Below, piece by piece: positions 39,051-47,417 of a stretch of DNA of 64,000 nucleotides (within the stretch, counting starts at the first letter, position 1; each line of letters opens with the position of its first letter). The stretch comes from Intrasporangium flavum (lineage in GTDB: Bacteria > Actinomycetota > Actinomycetes > Actinomycetales > Dermatophilaceae): positions 1 to 64,000 of the forward strand of contig NZ_MLJO01000001.1 in the NCBI RefSeq assembly GCF_001956915.1, written 5' to 3'. Both the position numbers and the translations under genes were made by a program. Under the pieces are notes generated by a model. The model saw nothing but the letters and a program-made list of their open reading frames with translations. It searched no databases and was not told the origin of the DNA.

Positions 39051-40127
39051 TCAGCGGACCTCGGCCGCCGACACGTGGACGAGGACCGAGAGCCCGTCGG
39101 CCGCCGGGACGTCGGCCTCGCCGTGCAGCCCCTCGGCCCACAGGGCCACCTCGAGCCGGGCGACCGCCCGGCCGAGGTCGTGCGCGGAGTCGGCGCCGAG
39201 CGCCACCGTGAGCGGGCCGATGTCGGCCGTGCCCGACTCCACGGCGTGCAGGGCGGCGCGCACCGCCCGCGCCACCGCGTCGACGCGGGTGTCGGCACCG
39301 GCGGGGGCGATCCCGACGGCGAGCGCGTCCTCGCTCCCGGGCTCGACGCCGAGGGCTGCCCGGACGGCCTCGACGCGGCCGTAGCCGAACCAGTCGCCGG
39401 GGCCGGTGCGCACGAGGTCGCGCCCGCGCGGGTGCGAGGTCAGCGGCTCCTCGACGAGCGCGTCGACGAGCCCGCGCACCAGGGCCACCGGCACGGCGCT
39501 GACCTTGCCCTTGGCGAGGTCGGCGGCCGCGGCCACCTCGTCGGCGACGCACCGCGTCGTGACCTCCAGAGGCTTGCCGTCGGCGTCGACCCCGCCGCGG
39601 AGGTCGTCGAGCGCCCGGACGCCGTGCGCGCCGAGGGCGAAGTCGACCTGGCCGACGCGCCACGGCCGGCCGGCGGTGTCGGACAGCACGACGCCGAGGC
39701 GGACGCCGTGCCTGGCCACGAGCGCCTCGTGCAGGTCGGCGCATATGCCGTCGGGGTCGTGCGGCAGCAGCAGCCAGCCGCCACGGTCGCCGGTGTTCGA
39801 GCCGTCGACGCCGGCCGCGGCCATGATCGGCCCCGCCTTGGCCCGCACGACGCGCGTGACCCGGTCGCCGAGGGAGCGCTCGGCCACGACGTACTCGGTC
39901 TCGGCGTGGACGACGCGGTCCTTGTCGGGGTCGTGCGTGACGAGGCCGAGCGACTTGCTCGCGATCTTGCTCGAGACGACGACGACGTCGCCGTCCTGCA
40001 GGCTCAGGCCGGCGTGCTCGAGACCGCCCGCGACGACGTCGGCGAGGTCGTCGCCCTCACGCACCTCGGGGATGCCGGTGAGCGGCAGGACGCTGACCGC
40101 CCCGGGCGGGAGGACCGGTGCCGTCAC
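39051..40127 (-). CDS. fbiB: Coenzyme F420-0:L-glutamate ligase (FbiB/CofE type, no nitroreductase domain)
   Basis: A 358-residue ligase that adds glutamates to F420-0. The CofE domain (about residues 1-250) shows LPLTGIPEVREGDDLAD, VVVVSSKIASKSLG, GVDGSNTGDRGGWLLLP and VLSDTAGRPWRVGQ. Mycobacterial FbiB is about 450 residues with a C-terminal FMN nitroreductase domain. Here only about 110 unrelated-looking residues follow (from GRDLVRTGPGDWFGYGR), so that domain is missing. The GTG overlaps the fbiA stop (GTGA). The final dehydro-F420 reduction would need another protein. Confidence 0.88.
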   Translation of the reverse strand: MTAPVLPPGAVSVLPLTGIPEVREGDDLADVVAGGLEHAGLSLQDGDVVVVSSKIASKSLGLVTHDPDKDRVVHAETEYVVAERSLGDRVTRVVRAKAGPIMAAAGVDGSNTGDRGGWLLLPHDPDGICADLHEALVARHGVRLGVVLSDTAGRPWRVGQVDFALGAHGVRALDDLRGGVDADGKPLEVTTRCVADEVAAAADLAKGKVSAVPVALVRGLVDALVEEPLTSHPRGRDLVRTGPGDWFGYGRVEAVRAALGVEPGSEDALAVGIAPAGADTRVDAVARAVRAALHAVESGTADIGPLTVALGADSAHDLGRAVARLEVALWAEGLHGEADVPAADGLSVLVHVSAAEVR

Positions 40128-41116
40128 GCGGGTGTCCTCGTGGCGCGCAGCCGCAGTCCGAGGTCGAGCGCCGCACCGGCGAGGTCGGCCGCGGCGTCGG
40201 GCGAGCTCATGAGCAGCGGGCGGCGCACCACCTCCAGGCCCCGAGGGGGCGGCATCGGGTCGTCCTCGGAGACGAGCCAGCCGTCGAGGAAGTCGGCGTA
40301 GAGGCCGGCGACGCCGGCGCTCGACTCCTCGACGCCGATGGTGCGCAGGCACACGTCGGCGTGGCCGCGCACGGGCCGGCCGCCGACGAGGGGGGAGACC
40401 CCGACGACGGGCGCGCGGCTGCCGCGGAGGGCGTCGCGCACGCCGGGGACGCCGAGGACGATGCCGATCGAGACGACGGGGTTGCTCGGCGGGAGCAGGA
40501 CGACGTCGGCGTCGCGGATCGCGTCGAGGACCCCGGGGGCGGGTGCCGCGGCGTCGAGGCCGGCGACGACGAAGCGCTCGGCCGGCAGCTCGGCGCGGTG
40601 GCGCACCCACCACTCCTGGAAGTGGATGGCCTGCGGGCGGCCGCCGTCGTCGACCACGACGTGCGTCTCGACGGGGGTGTCGGTCATCGGCAGGAGGCGC
40701 ACCCCCTGCTCGGGCAGGCCCCACCGGGCGGCCAGCCGGTCGACGACCGCCGACAGGGGCAGGCCCTGGCCGAGCAGCTGCGACCGGAACACGTGGGTGC
40801 CGAAGTCCTTGTCGCCCAAGGTGAACCACTGCGGCGTCGCGCCCAGCGCGGCGAGCTCGTCGGCCACGTGGTGCGACTCGTCGGCCCGGCCCCAGCCCTG
40901 CCCCTCGTGGACGGACCCGCCGAGCGTGTAGAGCAGGGTGTCGAGGTCGGGACAGACCCGCAGGCCGAACAGGGTGATGTCGTCACCGGTGTTGCCGATG
41001 ACGGTCAGCTCGACCGGCTCGTCGCCGACGACGGACGCGGGGGAGTGGACGTGGCGGAGCAGGCCGCGGAGGAACCGGGCGCCGCCGACGCCTCCGGCGA
41101 GGGCAGTGATGCGCAT
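40124..41116 (-). CDS. fbiA: 2-phospho-L-lactate / phosphoenolpyruvate transferase FbiA (CofD)
   Basis: A 330-residue CofD-family transferase that joins the 7,8-didemethyl-8-hydroxy-5-deazariboflavin moiety to an activated phospho-three-carbon unit in F420 synthesis. It starts with the hallmark ITALAGGVGGARFLRGL; NTGDDITLFGLRVCPDLDT and LPPSNPVVSIG are further family motifs. The ATG is preceded by AGAGGA. It is the first gene of the fbiA-fbiB pair and is divergent from whiB. Confidence 0.93.
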   Translation of the reverse strand: MRITALAGGVGGARFLRGLLRHVHSPASVVGDEPVELTVIGNTGDDITLFGLRVCPDLDTLLYTLGGSVHEGQGWGRADESHHVADELAALGATPQWFTLGDKDFGTHVFRSQLLGQGLPLSAVVDRLAARWGLPEQGVRLLPMTDTPVETHVVVDDGGRPQAIHFQEWWVRHRAELPAERFVVAGLDAAAPAPGVLDAIRDADVVLLPPSNPVVSIGIVLGVPGVRDALRGSRAPVVGVSPLVGGRPVRGHADVCLRTIGVEESSAGVAGLYADFLDGWLVSEDDPMPPPRGLEVVRRPLLMSSPDAAADLAGAALDLGLRLRATRTPA

Positions 41117-41224
41117 GGACCGATCCTCTCAGCAGCGTCCGGACGCCTCGGAAGATGGGTCGGCCGCTTGTCTACCACAGGCGGGCAGGCGCCTCACCGA
41201 GTTCGAGCAAATATCACTAACGGG

Positions 41225-41257
41225 CTTGACGTAGGGCATATGACACGCATGTAATTT
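41225..41257 (+). promoter_or_regulatory. AT-rich promoter region upstream of whiB
   Basis: An AT-rich island (about 41205-41275) contrasts with its GC-rich surroundings. It holds TTGACG (41225-41230), the palindrome CATATG and TAATTT (41252-41257). Spacing between the boxes is 21 bp, so the exact promoter is uncertain; a leader of over 100 nt before whiB is likely. Confidence 0.4.
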
Positions 41258-41387
41258 CATTGTTGTATTCGTCGGGGTCGGTACCGAGGCCAACGGACCC
41301 ACGTGGGGTGGGTCCAGTGCCAGGGGAACGGTGCCGCCGGGTACAGCGAGTGCTGACACACAAGAGAGTCAGGGTCGAGGAGGGGTC

Positions 41388-41654
41388 ATGCACGAGCTGA
41401 TGGTGGTTATGTCGGACGTCGGTACGGAGGAGGGTGAGCTCTCCTGGCAGGAGCGCTCGCTCTGCGCCCAGACCGACCCGGAGGCGTTCTTCCCGGAGAA
41501 GGGCGGCTCCACCCGAGAGGCCAAGAAGGTCTGCGTCGGGTGCGAGGTGCGAGCCGAGTGCCTGGAGTACGCCCTCGCGAACGACGAGCGCTTCGGTATC
41601 TGGGGCGGTCTGTCCGAGCGGGAGCGCCGCAAGCTGAAGAAGCGCGCGGTCTGA
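41388..41654 (+). CDS. whiB: WhiB-family iron-sulfur transcription factor (WhiB2/WhmD type)
   Basis: An 88-residue Wbl protein. Four cysteines (C26, C49, C52, C58) bind a [4Fe-4S] cluster; the turn FGIWGGLSERERR and basic tail KLKKRAV contact sigma factor and DNA. The sequence (CAQTDPEAFFPEKGGSTREA) is closest to the WhiB/WhmD subgroup, which controls septation and sporulation-type division in actinobacteria. The ATG is preceded by GAGGAGGGGTC. Its place beside a cell-envelope glycosyltransferase operon is conserved in related genomes. Confidence 0.93.
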   Translation: MHELMVVMSDVGTEEGELSWQERSLCAQTDPEAFFPEKGGSTREAKKVCVGCEVRAECLEYALANDERFGIWGGLSERERRKLKKRAV

Positions 41655-41691
41655 CCGTGGTCGTAGGGCCCGGACCCCAGCAGGTGTCCGG

Positions 41692-44600
41692 GTGAACGTG
41701 ACCGCTGTGCCAGACGAGCTCGCCGAGGACCGCAGTGCCCCCCGGGGCGCCGCGCCCGGGTCGATGTCCGCTCCCTCCACCGGACCCCGACCCAGCGCGC
41801 AGGTCGACGCGATCGTCGTCGTGCACAACGGTGCGACGTGGCTGGCGCAGTGTCTGGACGGGATCGCCACCCAGACACTGCCGCCCGCCCGTCTTCTCGT
41901 CGTCGACGTCGCGAGCAGCGACACGTCGGCGGCGATCGCGCAGGCGCACGCGCGAGTGCGCCAGGTCGTGCCCGTCGACGTCCTGCGCCTGCCCGCGCGC
42001 GTCCCGCTCGGGCGCGCCGTCGAGGCCGGCATGGAGCGCCTCGGTGCCACGGGCACCGGCGCCGCCCGGCACGACTGGGTCTGGGTGCTGCACGACGACA
42101 CCGTGCCCGAGGCGACCGCGCTCGCCCGCCTGCTCCAGGAAGGCCTGCGCTCGCCGTCGGTCGGCATCGCCGGCCCCAAGCTCGTCGCGTGGGAGGACCC
42201 TCGGCGCCTCGTCGAGCTCGGCATCCAGATCACCCGTACCGGCCGCCGGCTGGGCCGCCCCGCCCGCGGTGAGGCCGACCAGGGCCAGTACGACCACCGC
42301 ACCGACGTCCTCGCCGTGAGCACGGCCGGGATGCTCGTGCGCCGTTCCGTGTGGGACGACCTCGGCGGGTTCGACCCGGCCTTCACCGAGTACGGGGCCG
42401 ACCTCGACCTCGGCTGGCGGGCCCAGCTCGCCGGCCACCGCGTCGTCGTCGTGCCCGGTGCCGTCGTGCGCGACGCGTCGGCCGGCGTCGACGGCGCCCG
42501 TCCCGGGGGCCCGCGCCCCCGCGAGGTCGAGCGGCGCTCGCGGCGTGCCGCCCGGCAGGTGACCCTCGCCCGCTGCACCCCGCTCGTCGCCCCGTTCCTC
42601 GCGGGCTGGCTGGCCCTGTCGAGCGTCCTCGCGGCCCTCGGGCTCCTCGTGGCCAAGCGGCCGCGGCTCGCGTGGCGCGAGCTGTCCGACGTGGCCGCCC
42701 TGTGGCACCCCGCCGCGACGACCGCCGCGCGGTGGCGCGGCCGGTCGACCAAGCGCCTGCGCCGCGACCACCTCGCGACGCTGTTCGTCCCGCCGTCCGT
42801 GGCCGCGCGCACCACCCTGGACCACTTCCAGGACGCCGTCGCCCCCGAGCGGGCCGCCCGCCGCGAGGCCGCGCCCACCACCGAGACCGGACCGACGGCC
42901 GAGGACACCGACTCGCTGGCCAACCTGCCGGCCTCGATCGGGCGGCGCGTGCTGACGCACCCGGGCTTCCTGGCCGTCGTCGCCGTCCTCGTCGCGAGCG
43001 CCGTGGCCTGGCGCGACACGATCCGCGCCGGCGGGCTCTCGCCGTCGCACACCGGCCTGGCCGGCGGCGAGCTGCGTCCCGTCGCCACGGGCTCCGACGG
43101 CCTGTGGCACGCCTTCCTCGACGCCTGGCACGGTTCCGGCCTCGGCACCGGCGTCGACGCGGGTCCGCACCTCGCCGTGCTCTCGGGCCTGACCTGGCTC
43201 GCCGAGCGCCTCCCCGGTGTCGCCGAGGGCCGCTCGAGCGCCGGCCTGACGATCGCCTGGCTGCTCGTGCTGGCCCCGGCCCTCGCGACGTGGTCGGCCT
43301 ACCTCGCCGCCCGCGTCGTCACCACCTCGCGCGTGGCCCGGGGCGTCGCCGCGCTCGCCTGGGGCTCCTCGGGGGTCCTGGTCGCGGCCACCGCGCAGGG
43401 ACGCGTGTCGCTGGCCGTCGCCCACGTGCTGCTGCCCTTCGTCCTGGCCGGCTTCGCCCTCGCGGCGCGCCGCGACGGCACCTTCACGGCGACCTTCGCC
43501 ACGGCCCTGGCCACGGCCCTGGCCGGTGCGTTCGTGCCGCCGTTGCTCGCCGTGTCGACGGTGGCCGCCCTCCTGCTGCTCGTCCTCGGCCCGGGGCTGC
43601 GCCGGGCGCGCGCCCTCGTCCTGCTCGTCGTGCCCACCGCCCTGCTGGGACCGTGGGTGCTGCGCCTCGTCGACGACTGGCGCCTGCTGCTGTCCGGGCC
43701 AGGCCTCGTGGCCACGGGCTCCGACGCCGGGCCGTGGGGTCCCGTCGCGCTGGTCCTGGGCCAGCCGGGCGCCTCGTCGTGGACGGCGTGGCTCGCGGCT
43801 CCGCTCGTCGTCCTGGGGCTCCTCGGGCCCGGGGTCCGCGCCCGTTCCCGGGCCGAGTCCGTGGGCCTGGCGGTCGGAGCGGTGCTCGCCGTCGTCGGAC
43901 TCGTCGCGGCCGTCGGTGGCTCGCGCGTGGTGCTCGGCTCGGCCGAGACCGGCGTCGGCACCTCCGCGGCCGCCCACCTCTGGGCCGGCACCGGCCTGCA
44001 GCTCTGGCTCGCCGGGGTGCTCGTGGGGCTGCTCGCCGGCAGCCGTCCCGTCCTCGCGCACCTGCGCGGGGGCGTCGGGCGCCTGCGCCTGGCCGGCGCG
44101 GTCGCGGCCGTCGTGCTCGTCACCGGGTCCGTCCTCGCCGGGGCGGGCGTCTGGGCCGTCCGCGGGGCCGGCCACACGCTCTCCGTCGGCCAGGCCACGC
44201 TGCCGGCGGTGGCCGTCGACCAGGCCACCGGCCCGCTCGGCAACCGCCTCCTGCTGCTGCGGCCCTCCGACGACGTCGTCGACTTCGTCCTCGCGGGCCA
44301 GGAGCCCGGCGAGCTGCTGCGCGACCTCGACCGGCGCCCCGACGCCGACGACACCCCCCTCGTGTCCGCGGTCGCGGCCATCGTCGGGGGCCGCGCCGCC
44401 GACTCCCTCGAGGCCTCGTCGCTCGCCCGCCTCGGCATCGGCTTCGTGCAGGTGACCGGCGGCGCCGAGAGCCCCCTCGCCCGACGACTCGACGCCGCCG
44501 AGGGGCTGAGCCGGCTCGGCAGCGGGGAGCACGGCGTGCTCTGGAAGGTCCGACCCCTCGCCGCCGCGTCGGGCGCCGAGGACACCACGGCGCCGTCGAG

Positions 44601-44949
44601 GGCACGCCTCGTCGACCGCTCCGGTGGCCTGCTCGCGGTCGTCCCCACCGTCGGCCCGCACGGCGCCGTCGACACCACGCTCCCGGCCGCGTCGGGCCCC
44701 CGTCGGCTCGTGCTCGCGGAGCCCGCCGAGTGGGCCCGGCACGCCGTCGTCACCTACGACGGCGCCCCCCTGAGCCCGGTGTCCGGGGCCACCCAACCCA
44801 CCTACGACCTCCCGGCGGGGGCCGGCGCGCTGCGCGTCGACCTCGCTGCCGCACAGCCGTGGTGGCGCATCGGCCAGGCGGCGCTGCTCGCGTTCGTCGT
44901 GTTCATGGCGCTGCCGTTCGGCAACCGTCGCTCGAGGAGGCGCGCATGA
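41692..44949 (+). CDS. Very large GT2-family glycosyltransferase with multiple membrane segments
   Basis: A 1085-residue protein. Residues about 35-260 form a GT-A domain (VDAIVVVHNGATWLAQCLDG, LLVVDVASSD, LHDDTVPE as the acidic sugar-nucleotide site, GGFDPAFTEYGADLDLGWRA). After a helix near 295-320, the region from about 425 to 850 holds about ten membrane helices, followed by a large hydrophilic segment and a last helix near the C-terminus (QAALLAFVVFMALPFG). It probably builds or exports an envelope polysaccharide; the acceptor is unknown. The GTG start lies 37 bp after whiB. The stop overlaps the DUF5719 gene (ATGA). Confidence 0.88.
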   Translation: MNVTAVPDELAEDRSAPRGAAPGSMSAPSTGPRPSAQVDAIVVVHNGATWLAQCLDGIATQTLPPARLLVVDVASSDTSAAIAQAHARVRQVVPVDVLRLPARVPLGRAVEAGMERLGATGTGAARHDWVWVLHDDTVPEATALARLLQEGLRSPSVGIAGPKLVAWEDPRRLVELGIQITRTGRRLGRPARGEADQGQYDHRTDVLAVSTAGMLVRRSVWDDLGGFDPAFTEYGADLDLGWRAQLAGHRVVVVPGAVVRDASAGVDGARPGGPRPREVERRSRRAARQVTLARCTPLVAPFLAGWLALSSVLAALGLLVAKRPRLAWRELSDVAALWHPAATTAARWRGRSTKRLRRDHLATLFVPPSVAARTTLDHFQDAVAPERAARREAAPTTETGPTAEDTDSLANLPASIGRRVLTHPGFLAVVAVLVASAVAWRDTIRAGGLSPSHTGLAGGELRPVATGSDGLWHAFLDAWHGSGLGTGVDAGPHLAVLSGLTWLAERLPGVAEGRSSAGLTIAWLLVLAPALATWSAYLAARVVTTSRVARGVAALAWGSSGVLVAATAQGRVSLAVAHVLLPFVLAGFALAARRDGTFTATFATALATALAGAFVPPLLAVSTVAALLLLVLGPGLRRARALVLLVVPTALLGPWVLRLVDDWRLLLSGPGLVATGSDAGPWGPVALVLGQPGASSWTAWLAAPLVVLGLLGPGVRARSRAESVGLAVGAVLAVVGLVAAVGGSRVVLGSAETGVGTSAAAHLWAGTGLQLWLAGVLVGLLAGSRPVLAHLRGGVGRLRLAGAVAAVVLVTGSVLAGAGVWAVRGAGHTLSVGQATLPAVAVDQATGPLGNRLLLLRPSDDVVDFVLAGQEPGELLRDLDRRPDADDTPLVSAVAAIVGGRAADSLEASSLARLGIGFVQVTGGAESPLARRLDAAEGLSRLGSGEHGVLWKVRPLAAASGAEDTTAPSRARLVDRSGGLLAVVPTVGPHGAVDTTLPAASGPRRLVLAEPAEWARHAVVTYDGAPLSPVSGATQPTYDLPAGAGALRVDLAAAQPWWRIGQAALLAFVVFMALPFGNRRSRRRA

Positions 44950-46406
44950 GCCGGGCCGCCGGCATCGTCCGGGCCGCCGCCGTGGCCGTCGTCGCGGCCG
45001 GGGTGGCCGTCGGGGCCACCCACGTCAGCGGCTCGCTGCAGCTCGCGTCGCCCGGCGAGCGCGCCGGGCTGCCCGAGACCTCCAGCGTCCTCGTCGACGA
45101 CGCCACGCTCGTCTGCCCGGGCCAGCAGCGGCTGGGCGGTGTCGGCCTGCGCGACGTCGAGGGCCAGGTCACCGTCGCCGCTGCCGCGCCCGACGCCGGG
45201 ACCGTCGCCGGCAGCCCGAGCGGGGGTGCGCTGTCGCTGCTCAGCGGCAGCGACGCGTCGGGGCTCGCCCAGGGCGACGCCGCCGGCTCGCTCGTCAGCT
45301 CGACGACGACGTCCGCCGAGGCCGTGTTCGCCCGCGGCACCAAGGGACTCGCGCCCGGCCTCGTCGCCACGCAGGTGTGGAAGCACACCGGCGACGACGA
45401 CCGCGGCCTCGCCGTCACCCCGTGCCAGGTGCCCTCCTCCGACGTCTGGCTCGTCGGTGGTGGCTCCGGCGCCTCACGCACCGAGCGCGTCGTCGTCACC
45501 AACCCGGGCGCCAACGCCGTCACCGTCACCACCGAGGTGCTCGGCCGGCAGGGTCGGGTCGCCGGCACCGACGACCGCAGCATCTCGGTCGCGCCGCGCT
45601 CACGCGTCGTCGTGTCCCTCGACGCCGTCGCCCCCGACGAGGCGGGGCCCGTCGTGCACGTCTCCGCCACCGGCGGCGTCGTGTCGGCCGTCCTCGACGA
45701 GCAGTGGATCGACGGCGCCACCGCGCGCGGCATCGAGGACGCCACGCGCGCCGCGACGCCCGGCACCGACCTCGTCGTGCCCGGCATCGACGCGTCGGGA
45801 TCGGTCTGGGCCCGCCTGGCCAACCCGGGCACCACCGAGGCGCTGGCGCAGGTGCGCCTGCTCACCGATGCGGGCCCCGTCCAGCCCGACGCGCTGCGGG
45901 CCGTTCGGGTGCCCGCGGGGTCGACCGTCGACGTCGCCATCCCGCGGACCACCGGCGCGTTCGGCCTCGGCGTCCGCTCCGACCACGCGCTCGTCGGGGC
46001 CGCCTGGACCGAGCGTCGCGCCACGACCGGCGACCAGATGGGCGACTTCGCCTGGACCGCGGCCGCCCCACGGATCACCGGCGTCGGCGGCGTGCTGCTG
46101 CCCGGCCTCGGTGGCACGACCAAGCGACTGCTGCTGACCTCGGGCGAGGCCGCCTCGCGGGTGCAGGTGCGCATCGGCACCGGCGACGCCACACGCTCCA
46201 CGACCGTCGACGTCCCCGCCGGCTCCACGGTCGCCACCGACCTCGGTGACGCCGACAGCGTCTGGGTCGTGCCGACCAGCGGCGACGTGCGTGGTGCCGT
46301 GTCGGTCGTGGGCAGCGACGGCGGCGTGCCGACGTTCTCGATCGCGGCGGTGCTGTCCGCGCCGGTGCGTGCCCTCTCGGTCCCGGTGCGCCAGGTCCGC
46401 AACTGA
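44946..46406 (+). CDS. DUF5719 family secreted/membrane-anchored protein
   Basis: A 486-residue protein with an N-terminal hydrophobic anchor (residues about 6-25, IVRAAAVAVVAAGVAVGAT) and an extracellular part of repeated beta-sandwich-like blocks (RVVVTNPGANAVTVTTEVLG, SVWARLANPGTTEALAQVRL). Two cysteines (VCPGQQ, VTPCQ) may pair. The pattern matches DUF5719, always found beside this large GT2 enzyme in actinobacteria. A partner role in glycan assembly or attachment is inferred. It is the last gene of the operon; a hairpin overlaps the stop. Confidence 0.82.
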   Translation: MSRAAGIVRAAAVAVVAAGVAVGATHVSGSLQLASPGERAGLPETSSVLVDDATLVCPGQQRLGGVGLRDVEGQVTVAAAAPDAGTVAGSPSGGALSLLSGSDASGLAQGDAAGSLVSSTTTSAEAVFARGTKGLAPGLVATQVWKHTGDDDRGLAVTPCQVPSSDVWLVGGGSGASRTERVVVTNPGANAVTVTTEVLGRQGRVAGTDDRSISVAPRSRVVVSLDAVAPDEAGPVVHVSATGGVVSAVLDEQWIDGATARGIEDATRAATPGTDLVVPGIDASGSVWARLANPGTTEALAQVRLLTDAGPVQPDALRAVRVPAGSTVDVAIPRTTGAFGLGVRSDHALVGAAWTERRATTGDQMGDFAWTAAAPRITGVGGVLLPGLGGTTKRLLLTSGEAASRVQVRIGTGDATRSTTVDVPAGSTVATDLGDADSVWVVPTSGDVRGAVSVVGSDGGVPTFSIAAVLSAPVRALSVPVRQVRN

Positions 46407-46447
46407 CGCGCGCCCCCGCCCGTCCGCGGGCGGGCGCGTGGCGTCAG
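46403..46447. terminator. Bidirectional terminator between DUF5719 and the metallopeptidase-like gene
   Basis: An outer perfect 7-bp stem (CTGACGC / GCGTCAG) encloses an imperfect GC-rich inner stem capped by TCCG. It covers the DUF5719 stop codon and ends 9 bp before the stop of the opposite gene. Confidence 0.6.
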
Positions 46448-46456
46448 TCGCCGAGA

Positions 46457-46906
46457 TCAGTCGCCGAAACCCGGGTCCAGCTCCTCCGGGGCGACCCCGA
46501 GCAGCCCGGCGACCTGCTCGGTGACGATGTCGGCGACGAGCGCGGCGACGTCACGGCGGTCCGACACGCGGGTCTCGACGGGCCGGCGGTACACGACGAT
46601 CCGCGCCGGCCGGGCGCCGGTGGCCGGGTAGAGCCGCCCGAGCGGCACCTCGCGGTGGTCCCAGGCGGCAGGACCGCGGGGGACGTCCTCGACCGCGAAC
46701 TCCACTGCGGGGAAAGCGCGCCCGCACGTGGCCTCGAGCCGGGCGGCCGCGTCGAGCACGAAGTCGTCGAACTCGTCGCGGCGCGACACCATCGCGGGCA
46801 CCGGCGGCCAGGCGAGGGGGCCGCGGCGGCCGCGCCCGTGCCGGTCCCGGCGACGGGGCACGGGCTGCGAGGTCGTGCTGCCGGTGGTGCTGCCCGTGGT
46901 GCTCAC
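46457..46906 (-). CDS. Metallopeptidase-family protein (DUF1025-like) with degenerate zinc motif
   Basis: A 149-residue protein with a Thr/Ser- and Arg-rich N-terminus, then a small zincin-like domain (FDDFVLDAAARLEAT, ARIVVYRRPVE). Where family members carry HExxH, this one reads VADIVTEQVAGLLG, so zinc catalysis is unlikely. This degeneration is common in actinobacterial members. The GTG start lies 6 nt after a TACAGT -10 box. It is divergent from the DUF3499 gene. Confidence 0.75.
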   Translation of the reverse strand: MSTTGSTTGSTTSQPVPRRRDRHGRGRRGPLAWPPVPAMVSRRDEFDDFVLDAAARLEATCGRAFPAVEFAVEDVPRGPAAWDHREVPLGRLYPATGARPARIVVYRRPVETRVSDRRDVAALVADIVTEQVAGLLGVAPEELDPGFGD

Positions 46907-46912
46907 GGCTCC

Positions 46913-46918
46913 ACTGTA
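46913..46918 (-). promoter_or_regulatory. -10 box of a leaderless promoter for the metallopeptidase-like gene
   Basis: On the minus strand TACAGT is followed by 6 nt and the GTG at 46906. Confidence 0.55.
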
Positions 46919-46996
46919 GATCGGGCCGCCACGCCGTCAGGGCAGGACGTCGTCGTGTCCACGGCGTGGTGATTCGTCCTTGCCCGACCGGGCGAC

Positions 46997-47002
46997 TAAA
47001 GT
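46997..47002 (+). promoter_or_regulatory. -10 box of a leaderless promoter for the DUF3499 gene
   Basis: TAAAGT is followed by 8 nt and the GTG at 47011. Confidence 0.5.
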
Positions 47003-47010
47003 CCCCGGAC

Positions 47011-47400
47011 GTGGGTCTGACACGTGGTTGCTCGAAGACGGGGTGCGCGCGCCCTGCCGTGGCCACCCTGACCTATGCCTACGCCGACCGAGCCGTCGTC
47101 GTCGGTCCGCTCGCGACGTACGCCGAGCCGCACACCTACGACCTCTGCCTCGAGCACGCCGAGCGCATGACGGCCCCCCGCGGCTGGGACGTCGTCCGCG
47201 TCGGCGGCGAGTTCCCCGAGCCGCAGCTCGCCGGTGACGACCTGCTCGCGCTCGCCGACGCCGTCCGCGAGGCCGCCCGCCCGCGCCAGCCCCGCCCCGG
47301 CGAGCGCAGCGACCCGCGCGGCCAGGCAGCCGCCGAGGCCCAGGCCGGCGTCGTCGAGTCCGGCCGCCGCGGACACCTCCGCATCCTGCGCGACACCTGA
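47011..47400 (+). CDS. DUF3499 family protein
   Basis: A 129-residue soluble protein with the diagnostic DUF3499 features: GCSKTGCARPAVATLTY at the N-terminus (probable metal-binding cysteines) and GPLATYAEPHTYDLCLEHAE, followed by LTAPRGW-like MTAPRGWDVVRV. The C-terminal 40 residues are Ala/Arg/Gln-rich and disordered. Function is unknown, but the position next to phosphomannomutase is conserved in actinobacteria. The GTG start is supported by the TAAAGT box upstream. Confidence 0.88.
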   Translation: MGLTRGCSKTGCARPAVATLTYAYADRAVVVGPLATYAEPHTYDLCLEHAERMTAPRGWDVVRVGGEFPEPQLAGDDLLALADAVREAARPRQPRPGERSDPRGQAAAEAQAGVVESGRRGHLRILRDT

Positions 47401-47404
47401 CCAC

Positions 47405-47410
47405 TAGGGT
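47405..47410 (+). promoter_or_regulatory. -10 box of a leaderless promoter for manB
   Basis: TAGGGT is followed by 7 nt and the GTG at 47418. It lies within the 17-bp gap after the DUF3499 stop. Confidence 0.6.
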
Positions 47411-47417
47411 GGGGCCC

